From assembly GCA_037179335.1 (NCBI GenBank), contig JAKZHN010000020.1, positions 1-64,000 of the forward strand: DNA of 64,000 nt, written 5' to 3'. Made by a program: the position numbers and the translations under genes. Shown here piece by piece: positions 42,767 through 54,575 of the stretch. The notes under the pieces are model-generated. The model was not told the DNA's origin, made no database searches, and saw nothing but the letters and a program-made list of their open reading frames with translations. How positions within the stretch are numbered: the stretch's first letter is position 1; each line of letters starts with the position of its first letter. Origin of the DNA: Cyclaneusma minus. Its lineage: Eukaryota > Ascomycota > Leotiomycetes > Marthamycetales > Marthamycetaceae.

Positions 42767-44522
42767 TCAGACACTTCTCTCCAGGGCCACGCCGCTTCGC
42801 TGCGCCTCAAGATGCGTAGCAGTCGCCGCCTCCTTAACATCGCCCTCAGTCCCACCACCCCTCCGTTCATCCCCAACCTGAAACTCATCATCCTCCAATT
42901 TCTTCGCCATCTCCGTAACCCCAAACAAATCATCCATCTTCTCCAAACTCAGGCCCTTCGTCTCAGGAATGAAAAACCACACATAGAAAAACATCACAAA
43001 GCAGAAGCTGCCAAAAATAAAATACGTCCCATACCCCGCATTGCCCACCGTAGCCAGCATATTCGGCACCGCCCTCGCAACCACGAAATTAAACAGCCAC
43101 TGCGTAGCCGCCGCAATCGCCACATTCAAACTCCGCAGTCGTGCGGTAGGTATTTCGGACACGAAGATCCACGGACAGGGTCCCCAGCCGAATTGGTAGA
43201 AGCCGGCGAAGAGGTAGATGCAGACGAGAGAGACGTAGCCGTAGGGTGGGATGGCGGCGCCTTTTACGGGTGGGTCGGTGTAGACGTAGGCGCCGATGAT
43301 GAACATGGCGGCTGCTTGGGCGATGGAGGTCCAGAGGAGGGATTTACGGCGGCCGAGGGAGTCGGCGGCGAGGAGGAGGAAGGCGGCGCAGGTGACCATT
43401 TTCACAATGCCGTAGACGCCGGTGGCGAAGAGGCCGGAGTTGACGCTGTCGATGCCGAGGTCTTCGAAGATTTGGGGCGCGTAGTAGTTGATGGCGTTGG
43501 TGCCAGTCATTTGCTGGCAGATCATGATGCCCATGGAAATCAGGGCTCTTTTACGGTTGCCTGGAATGAGCCACATTTCGCGCTGTTGAGGGGGATTGTT
43601 AGTGAGTATTGCTCGTGCGAGAGACATCAGAATGACTAACCTGTAAGTCCATAAACGAAGCACCGCCAACCAAAGTCCGCTCATGTGCCAATTGCTCCCG
43701 CATCTCAGCAAGTTCCATCTGAATATACGGATGTTCTTCCGGCAGCGTAGTAACCTTCACCATAACCCTCGTCGCCTTCTCCCAATCATCCTGTCTCGCC
43801 AACCATCTCGGCGACTCATTACACAGTGACATACCGACCAGCAAAAATATAGCAGGAAGCATTTGCATAGCCAACGGAACAAGATAGGTCGACTTCCCAC
43901 TCAAGTTCAACTCAGCGCCATAATTGACCCAAAACGCCAACATCGTCCCAGTAGCAATGAACAACTGATAGCATCCAGTCAACCCACCACGAATAGCTCT
44001 CGGAGCATTCTCAGCGATATAAAGCGGCGTCAGCATAGAAGCAGCGCCGACGCCGACACCGGAGACAAATCGACCGACGTATAGGCAGGCAACTGATCCA
44101 GAACTGGCTGTCTGTATAACAACCCCCAGGATGACCCATATCGATGCAGTGATCAATGCCGGCTTTCGCCCGAACTTATCGCAGAACCAGTATGAGGCAA
44201 GTGATCCGAAGAAACAACCTGCTTGAAGGGTTGAGACGATATTGGCGCTCAGGTTGGCCTCTTTGACGCTGCCTGATTCGCCCAGGTTGTAGTCGGTGTC
44301 GAAGGCGGGTAGTGTTAGGACACCGCCGATGGTCCCAATGTCCCAGCCGAATATCATGCCACCGAAGCAGGCAGAGGCTGCGAGCATGAAGACCCTCCAT
44401 CCGTAGATTTCGGGCGGACTATTGGACGATTAGCTGGGTAATTTGAGATGGGAAGCTGCGTCAGGGAATACATACTCATTCTTCATAGCCTCATTGTGGA
44501 CAACACGCTGGAGGAGACCCAT
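42767..44522 (-). CDS. MFS sugar/quinate permease
   Basis: Three exons on the minus strand: 44522-44476, 44418-43641 and 43582-42767; 546 residues. It starts MGLLQRVVHNEAMKNDPPEI then YGWRVFMLAASACFGGMIFG, typical of fungal quinate permeases. Sugar-porter signatures are all present: DKFGRKP after TM2, GRFVSGVGVGAASMLTPLYI (TM4), NESPRWLARQ at the central loop, GTNAINYYAPQIFEDLGI (TM7), DSLGRRKSLL, EIPTARLRSLNVAIA and FFIPETKGLSLEKMDDLFG near the end. Twelve membrane helices, plasma membrane, proton-coupled uptake of quinate or a hexose; substrate choice is inference. No quinate catabolic genes are in the window. The tail after the last helix is hydrophilic. Confidence 0.9.
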
Positions 44523-45424
44523 CTTGAACTCGAAATACCGAAAGACCTACCAGAAAAGTAGAGTGAGAAAGTCAAGACGAGTATAAAAACAGAGGAGTTC
44601 TAGGGCTTTATCCAGCACCTGCAGCTCGACATCAGATGAAGGGACCAACTCCCCACCGAGGCGGTAGCACGGACAGTACTCGGGCAATACTGCATGTACC
44701 CAGCCAATCCAAAAAAGCAAGAACGATGAGATAGTACCGCCCGGCGGGTCACCCGTGCAAACCCCACCGAGGCGTCTGGGGAATCAGGAGGAGGTTCCGA
44801 AATTTCATGCAGGTAGTCGAGCAGATCATCAGTTCATCACCCCGCAAATGCAATGCCGTCACGCCGCGTGGCATGTATTTACCCTAACGGCCCGGTTAAA
44901 CTCAATTTATCCAGCCTGTCACCGCACTGGCGGATGCGGGCTGGATGAAAGCCGTTTAAGCTGGACTGCTGGAGCTTGAACGTAGAACATAGAAAATTCG
45001 GCCTTGTAGAATTGACACTAGTCCAAACAAATCGATGGGGACGGCAGGAGAGCGTTTTTACCCTCTAGCAATCCTTCTCGTAAAATGCGACTGAGGAATG
45101 ATATTCCGTCAACCAGGGAGTCAAGGTTCAAGGTTGAAGTGACCATAATTGACGTTGCGGTATACAGGAACGAAGCCCTATGGAGGTTTGATCATAGAAG
45201 CTGAGCCGCTACTCCAGGAATCTCTCCCGTCATCCTTCCGTGATATGCGACATGGCTCCTGCGTGACTATAGTAGGAGAAAGAGAGTCTGGATACGGTTC
45301 TAAGCGAAACCACCGCCAAATCGTATCCAGACTTTATTCCTCCACTACTGTAGAACGACAATCATCACTCGGTCCCTCTGAAGACCGAGTTACCAGTCTC
45401 CGAGAGCCTCGTCTCCGGCCAAAT
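44523..45424. other. Intergenic region
   Basis: Promoter of the permease and 3' flank of the DUF2264 gene. Between 45250 and 45400 there are inverted, stem-forming stretches (gaaagagagtctggatacgg against cgtatccagactttattcc). No gene seen. Confidence 0.5.
45269..45342. repeat. Short inverted repeat downstream of the DUF2264 gene
   Basis: agtctggatacg (45286-45297) and its complement cgtatccagact (45322-45333) are perfect 12-bp arms around a 24-base loop. It could be a terminator-like hairpin or a miniature transposon relic. Confidence 0.55.
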
Positions 45425-47481
45425 CTAGGACGCCATCTCTCGCTTCAACCACTCCGGAACGACAGGCTTCTTCTCCCAACCCTCTAGGTAGCTCTCCTTT
45501 TCGACCCCCTCACCACTTGGCTTCGCATAAACAGCACTCACATACCACTTCACATCGCCCTTCTTCAACGCCCCCCTCAGCGTAGGAATAACAGTCCTAC
45601 TCTCCACCAAATTCGAGTTCGGATCAGCATTAACAATCATCGCCGTCCTCTCCTCGTGCTCCTCCAAAGCAACAATCCCCACAGCACCAGCAGAAACAGC
45701 GAAAGCGCCTTTGGAACCCGGAGCACTGCCTTCGGAAAACTCTTTGTCGTAGTTGCCGATGAGTTTGGGGAATGTGCCTTTGCAGGTTTGGGGGTCGTAG
45801 GGTTTGAGAGCTCGGCCGTCTGAGGTGTTGATGTTGCGGATGGCGAATGAGCCGTCGGCTGTTAGGACGTCGCGTTCTGCTGAGATTTTGTGGACGCGTA
45901 GGTGCCAGTTGGGGGTTTTTGCGATAGAAGGAATGAGGTATGTTTTGATTTTAACGTCGGAGAAGGGCCGCCATGTAGAGTGAAGCACAGGTTGTCCATC
46001 TTGCTCGATGATCTCGGCTGTGTCGCATAGTCGTCTTGTCTTCCAAACTTCGCCGTCGTCGTCACTGAGTCCGAGTGTTGAGTCGAGAGCAAATTGCTCG
46101 AGTGTAAAGCAGCCTGGCGGCACGCTGTAGGCGTAGCTGCTCGAGTAGGCAAATTTGCCGTACTTTGCATGTGAGCCCTTCATTGGATATGAACAGGCTT
46201 GTCCGGAGCTCAGGAGCATTCTATGGCCTCCTAGATAAGTGTTGATGTGCCCTGGATGCTTGAGAGCCTTGACCTTGGGTAGAAGAGCTGTTGGGTATTC
46301 CTCTTCCTGCGAGCTCCAAAAGGGATGCGACTCGGGGACCGCGAGGCAGATGAATGCGAGACATGCCCAGTAGGGAGATCCAGGGCTGTTGTAGTTTTCT
46401 GCCATGTACATGTTTGGATAGGAGTATCCCTGTAGAGCTTATTAGCACAACGACGACAAGTCAGACTTGAGAGTTCGCGCACAATAGTGAGTGTTCCCGA
46501 AGGACCAAAGATGTCTGGCTGCGTCTGCCACCATCTGAGATGGCGCAACATCAACCCCTTTACCACCCCCCACGTCAACGGAGCCGGCAATTCAACCTCA
46601 GCATAAGCAATTGCCCCCCAAAAAGCCATCATACCAAACCTATATCCCACAGATCTCCCAAAAGGCAGTGCTCTCCCCTCCTCATCAGAATACAGCACGA
46701 AATCAAGCGCAAACTGCTGAGCCCTCTTCTTGAACTCCTCCGCTCGTTCCGGATTCTCATCCCCAGCCAATTTCGCATACAGCAGCTGCAAAAACTGAAT
46801 TGCAAAGCTCCCCGAATAATAATCCATCTGATGCACTCCCTCCGGCCCATCATTACTCCACCCATCGCCCCTATAGAACGTATCCAAGTGCTTGATATCA
46901 CTCTTCAGCCTCTCCTCCGAATACTTCGCTCCATTCTTCTTCAACCCCAAGTTCGCAAACACGCGAAACCACAGCCAATTGGTATTTGGCATGTCCTTGT
47001 CATTGCAACTCCCCAGATACGTCTCCACATTTCCACGCTCCTGCTCATTCAGTGCTTCCCAGAATGCCGGAGCTACAGCCAATGTGTATCCAAGACAGCA
47101 CATTTCCACCATGCGCTGATCGCTGTTTCCACTCAGACCCCAGAATTCCTCGGAGGATGGGTCGGTGCCGGCTTTTAGGCCATCGATCCAGAGCGATGTG
47201 CCATCGTAGGTCCCGCCGCCTGCGAGCAAGCTGCCGAGACCCCAGAGCGGGCGCGCGAAGCCTTCAATCTCGGACGCAGCATTGTCGAAGCGGACGGCTG
47301 TGGCACCGGGGATCTTGACACGAGAGCGGAGGGGCGAGAAGTGCGATTTGAGGGGGTCGAGAAGGGTTTTAAGGAGGTCTTGGACGGAGGTGCGGTCGCT
47401 TATGGGGACTTGGGAGAAGGGGTGGACGTCGCCATAGCCAAGGACCGTGGCTCGTTCGTTTTTGGAGCTTGCTGTCGCCAT
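45425..47481 (-). CDS. DUF2264 family protein
   Basis: Two exons on the minus strand, 47481-46483 and 46429-45425 (intron 53 bp, gtgcgc to tacag); 667 residues. Family landmarks: FARPLWGLGSLLAGGGTYDG, DQRMVEMCCLGYTLAVAPAF, NTNWLWFRVFANLGLKKNGA, DGWSNDGPEGVHQMDYYSGS, GYSYPNMYMAENYNSPGSPY, then HPFWSSQEEEYPTALLPKVK. The aromatic, helix-rich first half suggests an alpha/alpha barrel as in some polysaccharide-degrading enzymes, and the second half is beta-rich. The family has no firmly established reaction. No signal peptide, so it is probably cytosolic. Confidence 0.88.
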
Positions 47482-48289
47482 TCTGTTAGTCTTTGGCGAA
47501 CTTTTGGGGAGCTTGACGGATGTGAAAATTGGAAATGGCGAGAATTTCGTACCTGGTCACTCAATTGCATAAAAGCCCCTCTCACCTGCCAGTTCATGTC
47601 GGCGTCGTGTACCTTCCTGTACAATGGCGGGGCGATGTTACTCTGGTGGATATTTGCCGGTGCATTTATCCGGCCTCGGAGTGTATTTGTCCGGCCTCGG
47701 GGTGTGCTTCCCCGAACCCCGAAACTTGAACTATGTCCTTCTGCTGTTTCTGATGTTATCATGTATTGCCAAGTCATTTATGTATATCCATATCTTTTTT
47801 AGGGCTCCGACCGAAAGTTGTGTGTGTGGTCTCAGTATTCGGAGAAAAGTTCGCTGTCATACTGTTCTCTGCTGTCTACGCCCCTGCTGGCTGCTACTAT
47901 ATTCGCAACTCCGAGTCACAGGCACATAAACAAACTCGGTTCGCCTGCAAGATAACAGGAAATCAGAACTTGGGGATAGTAGTGGGTTCCGCACCGGCTT
48001 TATCTCAAAATAACTACCATAGACAGCCCCCAAACTCACCTAGTTATTTACGAAATGAGGCATGATAATGATTGCCAGTTTCAGCTACTGGTATACATAG
48101 CACGAAACTCTCTCCTTTATTATTCTCTCTCCGCAGCCTACCTTGGTGCTTTTTGAACGATAGAAACATTTGCATTCGATAATTTCATAGCTTTCCCTTG
48201 ACTACAGCGAGCATCTTAGTCGGTTTCCGTAAACCTGCCGGGGTTACCGTGAGGGAAACAATTCACAATCACTTGCTAGGTGGAGCAAA
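47482..48289. other. Intergenic region
   Basis: Promoter of the DUF2264 gene. 47660-47700 has a short repeat (ggcctcggagtgtatttgtccggcctcggggtgt). No gene seen. Confidence 0.5.
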
Positions 48290-50390
48290 ATGGACGGAGA
48301 AAGTCAAAGGAAGGCCCCTGGCGGATCAGCAAAACGGTCACCACTGAAAGCAACAATCAACGACATATTATGGCCGATGCTAGGGAAGGAGGTTTTCCCA
48401 CTCTTTGTAATCCTTGCGTAGGTAGGTAACTACACCCCCTTCTGTCCCACTTCCATGCTAACAAAATATCTCAGGGGTGTCGTCATCGGCACCACCTCTC
48501 AATTTTTCAAATCTCCACAGTCACGTTGCTAGGTCTTTATTTCGATCCCTCCACCCAACTAGCAGCAATCGGTCTACTCAACAAAGTCCTCGATGTAGCA
48601 GTGACAGCATCTCTCCGCCACACCGTCGTCCTCCTTCAAACCATATGGATGGTTCCCTCGTCCCCTTCAACACGCACCAAAGGCATTTACATGCTCGATT
48701 TCGAACTCGCTGAAGATATTCAAGCGCCTTGGATCGCAAGTTTCAATTTCAGCAAGCGGATTCGTCTATTTGGATGGCGCAAAATCGGCTGGCTGGGTGT
48801 TCTCCAATTTGCAGTGTCTCTATTCATTTCCCTCGGCGTAATGCTTCTAGGTCTGTCTACCTATCAATCAAGTGGCTATTCCCAAAGAGCGGTGGTTCCC
48901 TGAAATGGATGATAATGGTCATATCGGCCTTCCGGACTATCAGTTGCAACCGGGCGAGCAATATCAAGCAGCACCTCACTCTGACCACAAATCGGTCTTC
49001 TATCGATGGTGTTAGTGGGGCAGAGTATGATGTGTTGGGATCTGACCTCGTGGGTGGTGGTGAGCAATCGAACGAGATTTACCAAGCAATGATAGCTGCT
49101 GCGGTTTATACGAACTTGAAAGGACTGCGGTATGCGTAGTTGAAGGAACCGCGGGATTGGAATGTGGTCTCTGTGAATCAGTCTGATTACACCGTCGCGG
49201 ATTATGTTACCGCACTTGGCACTAGTGGTGAAGGAGCTGCAGTCACCTCTTTTTCGGTGCAGAATGCTGGTGTCTACGACCTTTTCAATAAGTTGAGAGC
49301 AAACAGCCTGTCACTTGCCAGGTCATCAACGGGGTGGCGGGGATTCATCCACTTGACATTAGTCATTACCCCGTTTGACGACAGAGTGTCACGAGCCAGA
49401 CTCGTCTCATAATTCCTCTATTTTTCAGCATGCATCTTCTGTAAGTAAATTCCCAGCTCCTGAATGCCAACCCCTAAAGTTCCATTCCGCTAACTCGCCG
49501 ACTAGAACCCCACAATCCCTATTCTTACCCTCGCTATTGCCCCGGTCATATCCCTCTCATTTCCCGGCGCCACCTGCAGTATTACTTACCGACAGGCACT
49601 CTTCCCCATCGGCAGCCGCATCACCGAGCTTTCCGCCCTCGAACTCTCATTCAACCAATCCAACTACTCCCAGCCCCGCACCATCACCTACCTCCCCCCT
49701 ATCCCCTCCGACACCCTCCTCACCACCGCACTCACCACCCAATTCAACACCACCACCTCCGTCCTCACCAACTTCCTTCCTGGCGGCTTCGCCTACAACA
49801 TGCTTCTCATAGCCCGCAACATGCGTTCCCTGCAAGGCCTGCACACAAACTTCGCAACCGACAGAAAAGCACTAAGTCCAGTAATAGCAACATTGACACA
49901 ACACTTGATAACCATTAGCGACTGGCAAATCAGTCACACGTCAGATGAGACGACAGTTTCGTTCCCAGTCAGGTGGCAGACTTATGATACAGGTCCGGGC
50001 CTGGGTTAGGAGTGGGCGACGCTGGCGCCGTTGCTGATTTTGGTATTGGCATTGCTAGGAGATATGGCCTTGACGCTTTTTATGCGTGTTAAACCTGGGC
50101 TGTGGCTTAAGCTTGGGGGGATGATGAGGGTTGCCAATGGGTCGGGGCTGTTGGCGAGGAAGAGGAGGTTTTGGGTGGAGGAGATGGGGGATGGGGGGTT
50201 TGAGTTGAGGGATGGATTGGGTGGGATTGAGCGGAGATGCTGCGTGGAGAGAGATAATTGTGGTAAGTGTTCTAGTCGGACTTGCGTGGAGCTGAACCCC
50301 CTGAAGGAGAGTGTAGCTGGGGCAGTGAATTCCTGGGGATGGCCGGTGGGTCTGAAAAGGAGTGGAGTCTACATTATCAACGAATGATAT
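48290..50390 (+). pseudogene. Degraded large fungal membrane protein (DUF3176-like, tentative)
   Basis: It starts MDGESQRKAPGGSAKRSPLK, with a plausible first intron (48420-48476). Recognisable blocks then appear in changing frames: AAIGLLNKVLDVAVTASLRH, YMLDFELAEDIQAPW and GWLGVLQFAVSLFISLGVML (48545-48850); AIPKERWFPEMDDNGH in another frame; AEYDVLGSDLVGGGEQSNEI up to an in-frame TAG (49137-49139) and on to 49412; FPGATCSITYRQALFPIG to VRWQTYDTGPGLG (49560-50006) up to a second TAG (50007-50009); and EWATLAPLLILVLALLGDMA to RRFWVEEMGDGG in the same frame. Several membrane segments with a long extracellular part fit a family of large fungal membrane proteins of unknown function. At least one frameshift and two stops make it non-functional, unless extra introns are missed. 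Confidence 0.55.
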
Positions 50391-50534
50391 GAGACGTGTT
50401 AATGAGATAAATCTGGTTAGAAAAGTGGACACAATGCATATTTCCAATCCAATTATCCGTCATCGAAACTTACCCATTAATAAATCTGAATAGCCGCTCA
50501 CGGCACGCCTCGAAGAATGTTGCAAGCTCGCGGT

Positions 50535-51005
50535 CTAGTAGTACCTACAGAAGACACCAACGCGAAAACACGCTCCTCCAGTAGAAAACCTTCGCCAGTA
50601 CTCAATTTCGAAATTCATTTCTCCAACAGAAAAATGATCCGCGCGCCTAAGAACAAGGCCAATCACGGTCTCATTCTCATCCTCCATGCTCTTCGTAATG
50701 CCCACAATGGGCATCAAGGTAAGCTCTTCCGGCATCTTGACACCGGTGTCAATCAGCTCAGTCTCAGTGGAACTTCCTAGAGGCACTGCCACGGACAGTT
50801 CACGATCGACGCCTCGAGGAGAGATATGTGTTATCTTGCCTGTAATGCTTGGGGGTGTTGAAGAAGCATTATTCGGCTGCCAACGTATTGGTACTAGTGG
50901 ACCCGAGAGCCTAACGCATCCTTCAACGAGCACGCCGAATTGATCCGCCGGGAGCACGTATCTTACGGATACATCCTCCAAGGTGACAAGGTAGTTTCGT
51001 GGATT
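50535..51005 (-). pseudogene. Fragment of a possible HET-domain-type protein C-terminus
   Basis: A minus-strand open frame with no ATG at its start reads YLVTLEDVSVRYVLPADQFG, then GLVLRRADHFSVGEMNFEIE and YWRRFSTGGACFRVGVF. The ending style (GLVLRR...GxF) resembles the C-termini of fungal HET proteins, but no HET domain is present. Upstream of the frame is a stop, then a minisatellite. Probably a gene remnant. Confidence 0.3.
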
Positions 51006-51014
51006 GTAGTTCAA

Positions 51015-51788
51015 TTACTCCATGTAAGAGAGACTTTCCCAGGAGCATATGGCCAAGAAACGCGTAACGTACCAGACCCTTAACTTCTTCTCATTGAGCG
51101 TCTGGCCCAGGTTATCTTGAGTATTCCGAGTCACTTTGGATATTCCAAGTTATTTTAAGTATTCTTAATCACTTTGGATATTCCAAGTTGTTTTGAGTAT
51201 TCCAAGTTACTTTGAATATTCCAAATTATTTTGGGCATTCCCAATCACTTTGGATATTCCGAGTCACTATGGATATTCCAAGTTATTGAAGAAGAGCTGA
51301 CTGTTGCCTAGTATGACCGGCTGTTGCGCCCATGAATGCTACAGTGTTGTGGTCGATGGCCAGCCAGGTCAGCTGACTCCCAAGCTGATCATTCCCCTGG
51401 CTAGACTTAGACCGCTGTGCTAGTAGAAGCGTTTTCTACACTTCCCACATGGGCTGCAATATCTCTAGATACCTAATTATGAATAAGCTGACTTGCTTGC
51501 TACCTCCTTTGTATATCTGTCTGTCTGAGTGTAGACTTTACATTCCCCAGTCGATACCAACATAAAGAAACCAGAGTCTGTGCGAAGACAGACAAGGAAA
51601 CATCACGTGAATTCGCTTAACGGTGAAGGACTTTCAAATGACAGAAACCAAAATAGCCGCGCGCTTCTAGACGCGTGTAGGAAAAAAAGAGCTAACGGTT
51701 CGCCTCCGGCAGTCAGCTCAACCGCGCACTCCCACATCTTTGCAATTCTCTCCGCAACCCTCCTCGCCCGACTCACATTGACCGTGCC
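51015..51788. other. Intergenic region with minisatellite
   Basis: Holds the minisatellite at 51116-51290 and the promoter of the repeat-protein gene. No gene seen. Confidence 0.5.
51116..51290 (+). repeat. ~18-bp minisatellite 1, AT-rich
   Basis: About nine diverged copies of a unit near tttggatattccaagttatt, alternating with tttgagtattccgagtcact. The unit is related to minisatellite 2 at 53580-53755. Confidence 0.75.
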
Positions 51789-52887
51789 ATGTCTTCCCTT
51801 GGTCCTTTCTCCGAGGTCTTGAAGAACCTCACACCCGTCCGACCACCCCCAAGACCAGTGTCCCCGTCCGCCGAAAGCCACGAATTTGACTCCGGCAATA
51901 TGTCTGAGCCTGCTCCCAGAGTGAGGCTCCGGGAACGCGCGAAGTCTATGTATTCCACGATGGTGTCCGGCCTGAAGATCAAGACTGCGCCCGCTCCACC
52001 CACTCCCTCCTCGACCCCAGAGCTTGAGCCGGCCCGAACAGCAAGCACCTACGCACCCAGCACGTCTCCCCCACCCGTTCCGCGAGTGAGCTTCAGACAA
52101 CGCGCAAAGTTGTTGGGCACTCCCTTCGCCGCCATCTTCACCATCGTGAAGGAGAAGATCAAGGCCCCACGAGCGTCTGAAGCTTCAGATTCAGACTCCC
52201 CGTCCGCTCCCACCGAAGAACCCAGCGATCCCAGTATGCCTGAGCCCGTGCCCAGAGTGAAGCTACACCAGCGAGCGAAGTCTCTGTATGGCCCTGTCTC
52301 CGCGATCTTCACCAGCATGAAGGTGAAGATCAAGTCGCAAAGATCGTCTCCAGCTTCAGAGTCCGCGTCTACCCACACCGATGAACCCAACGCTTCCAGC
52401 ATGGCTCGATCAGAGACTGTTCCTGGAGTGAAGCTGCACCAGCGTGTGAAGTCGCTGGGTGCTCCGATGTCCGCAATGCTGACCGGAATCAAGGAGAGGA
52501 TCGCACTCAGCCCATCCACTGCAGCTTCAGACCCCCCGGCCGCACAACCTCAGAGCCCCAATGCCGCCAACGCACCTCGTCCTACCCCCGGCGTGCGCCC
52601 TCCTCTTCCCGAAGGCTACATCAACGGCCTCGCCATGCACCCCGTCGAGGTCGAGCGTGAGCTTCACCCTCCCCGCCGCCCGTTTGCATCCCTCCCCCCA
52701 GGCCCGTCCCTGCCAGGTATTTCACTCCCCTCTCCTCCCCCACAATTCGCCCGCAGTACTAACACTTCCGCCCACCTCAGTTCTTCCCGAAATCGTCATC
52801 ACGCGTTTCAGCACAGGCGTTTCCGGTTCAGCAGCCGGCACTCCCTCCGCAAGCCGCCCTGACGAGAATCCTGCGGCCGAAGAATAG
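51789..52887 (+). CDS. Unknown protein with four ~57-residue repeats
   Basis: Exon 1 is 51789-52716, the intron is 52717-52780 (gtattt to ctcag), exon 2 is 52781-52887; 344 residues. A repeat core occurs at about residues 43-65, 98-125, 154-182 and 212-238: PRVRLRERAKSMYSTMVSGL, PRVSFRQRAKLLGTPFAAIF, PRVKLHQRAKSLYGPVSAIF, PGVKLHQRVKSLGAPMSAML, each followed by a basic patch (KEKIK, KVKIK, KERI). Ser/Pro/Thr/Glu-rich linkers of about 30 residues separate them. Each core could form an amphipathic, positively charged helix, suited to binding membranes or an acidic partner. No signal peptide. The family is not recognised. It is flanked by two related minisatellites. Confidence 0.7.
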
Positions 52888-54575
52888 TGAAGCTGTGAAA
52901 AGACGCACTCCGGGCGGTTTTACCATCAAGCAACTCTGCATCGCGCCTGCCAGACCCCTCGGGCGCCATTGCTGTCCATCCAGGTATGTTCTCCCATCTT
53001 CACCCCCTCCCGAGCCTCAAACTGACCACGGACTTCTAGAATCTCTGTGAAAGATCCGTCCGCCTGCTCTGCACAGCCAATAATCGGGACAGCTTGAAAA
53101 GGATTTGGGTTTTTGTGTTTTTCTGTTGAGATAGGATATTACGGCTATGGCCGCGACAAGGGTGACAAGCATTACGAGACGAGTGTGCGTCAGATGAGAC
53201 TGAACTCCATTGAGAATGTCCTCAAGACCCTGGGCAGCGAAGACGACGTCATCAAGCGACTTTCTGACACGCCGACTGATCCCGAGTCTGGGGAGGGTTT
53301 CGTGGGCGCTTGTGCTTTTCCGCGTTCAAGTCAACAAGGAACATCACGAGAAGGTCATACATAGTCAGCAGCCGTCGGGCGGCCTGCCGGCTCTAGCTTG
53401 CTTAACAAGCTTCGATAACACAGACGATTCAGTACATCGTATTCCCACTTTTGCGTGAATCTTTTGAACAGCTCCGACCGTGAAATTTGCCAAACCCGGT
53501 GACTGGGATGGGGAATAACATTGTCTAGACAGGTGAACAGACAGACATACAGTTATGCGTCAAAAGTCTGAACCCCCTCCAATGATTTGGAATATCCCCA
53601 GTAACTACGAGTATCCCCAGTGATTGGGAATATCCCCAATACTTACGAGTATTCCCAGTGATTAGGAATATCCCCAGTAATTACGAATATCCCCAGTAAT
53701 CACGACTACCCCCAGTGATTGAGAATTTACCCAAAGACTAAGAATATTCTCAGATCCTAAAAAATATTTCGATGAAATAGCGGCCTACCTACCGCCACAC
53801 ATTCGTTTCCATCAGGAAGTGCAAACTTTTGTCATCCCACCGCAACTTGACATTTATAAAAGTCAGCAAGTGATCAATCAGCTTGTCTAAAAGTTTCCAC
53901 TCACCAATGAATCAAAAACCACTCACCTCAAGCTATGACCTTCCATCCCCAAATCCCACACAAACACATCATCGAACCAGCCTGACCAGGTCTGTCAATA
54001 AACAGAAAAGACAGCATAAAGATAGCAATTCTATTCGCTATAGAGTAATTAAGGCTTGCTCCGCTTGCTTCTAATCTAATGCTCAACAACACATTCAGAA
54101 GCCGTAGCCTCCTCTCCCCCTTTTCTCCAGCAATCCTCAAAAAATAATCATACAAAGCTGTGCCGTGCCTTCAAAACAAGCATCAAAAAAGCAAAATAAG
54201 CAGATAATAAAAAACAACGCATGGGTATCGTAACAGCATCGTGGACGTCGTTGAAAGCCGGTGAAAGCAAGCAAGCAAAGCAAGCCAGACAAGGCATTAA
54301 TCGCTTTCGTAATAAGCTGATGTAGTGCGTGCGCGTGCAATCGCAAAACCGCAAACCAAGCCCAAAAGCAAGGGAATTCGTTGGTATCATCGTAAGCTGT
54401 AGTGGTCGTGAAAAAAGTTCGTGAATAGGCATGGCCGTAAACATGGTGGTGGTGATACAAAGGCCGTTCGTTCGTGTCGTGTGCCGTTGCCGCGATGCCG
54501 TCTTTCCCATCTTTCCCCCCACAACGCCCCAGAAAGTCCCTAGAAGCTGCCACGAAGAATAAAGCAGAGAACAGG
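52888..54575. other. Intergenic region with minisatellite 2
   Basis: 53128-53364 holds an open frame without an ATG at its head (YYGYGRDKGDKHYETSVRQM, ENVLKTLGSEDDVIKRLSD) that might be a further exon of the repeat-protein gene or a small separate gene; support is weak. The minisatellite is at 53580-53755. 53880-54575 is the 3' flank of the Lst4-like gene. Confidence 0.45.
53580..53755 (+). repeat. ~18-bp minisatellite 2
   Basis: About nine copies of a unit near ggaatatccccagtgatt, alternating with acgagtatccccagtaatt. Same period and a similar consensus (GRATATYCCMAGT) on the same strand as minisatellite 1, 2.3 kb away. Confidence 0.75.

Noticed and set aside
42710..43639. 309-residue plus-strand frame over the permease gene
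   Set aside because: Antisense shadow of an exon with clear transporter motifs on the minus strand.
51116..51290. CRISPR-like array
   Set aside because: Units are contiguous and diverged with no spacers, in a eukaryotic context; it is a minisatellite.
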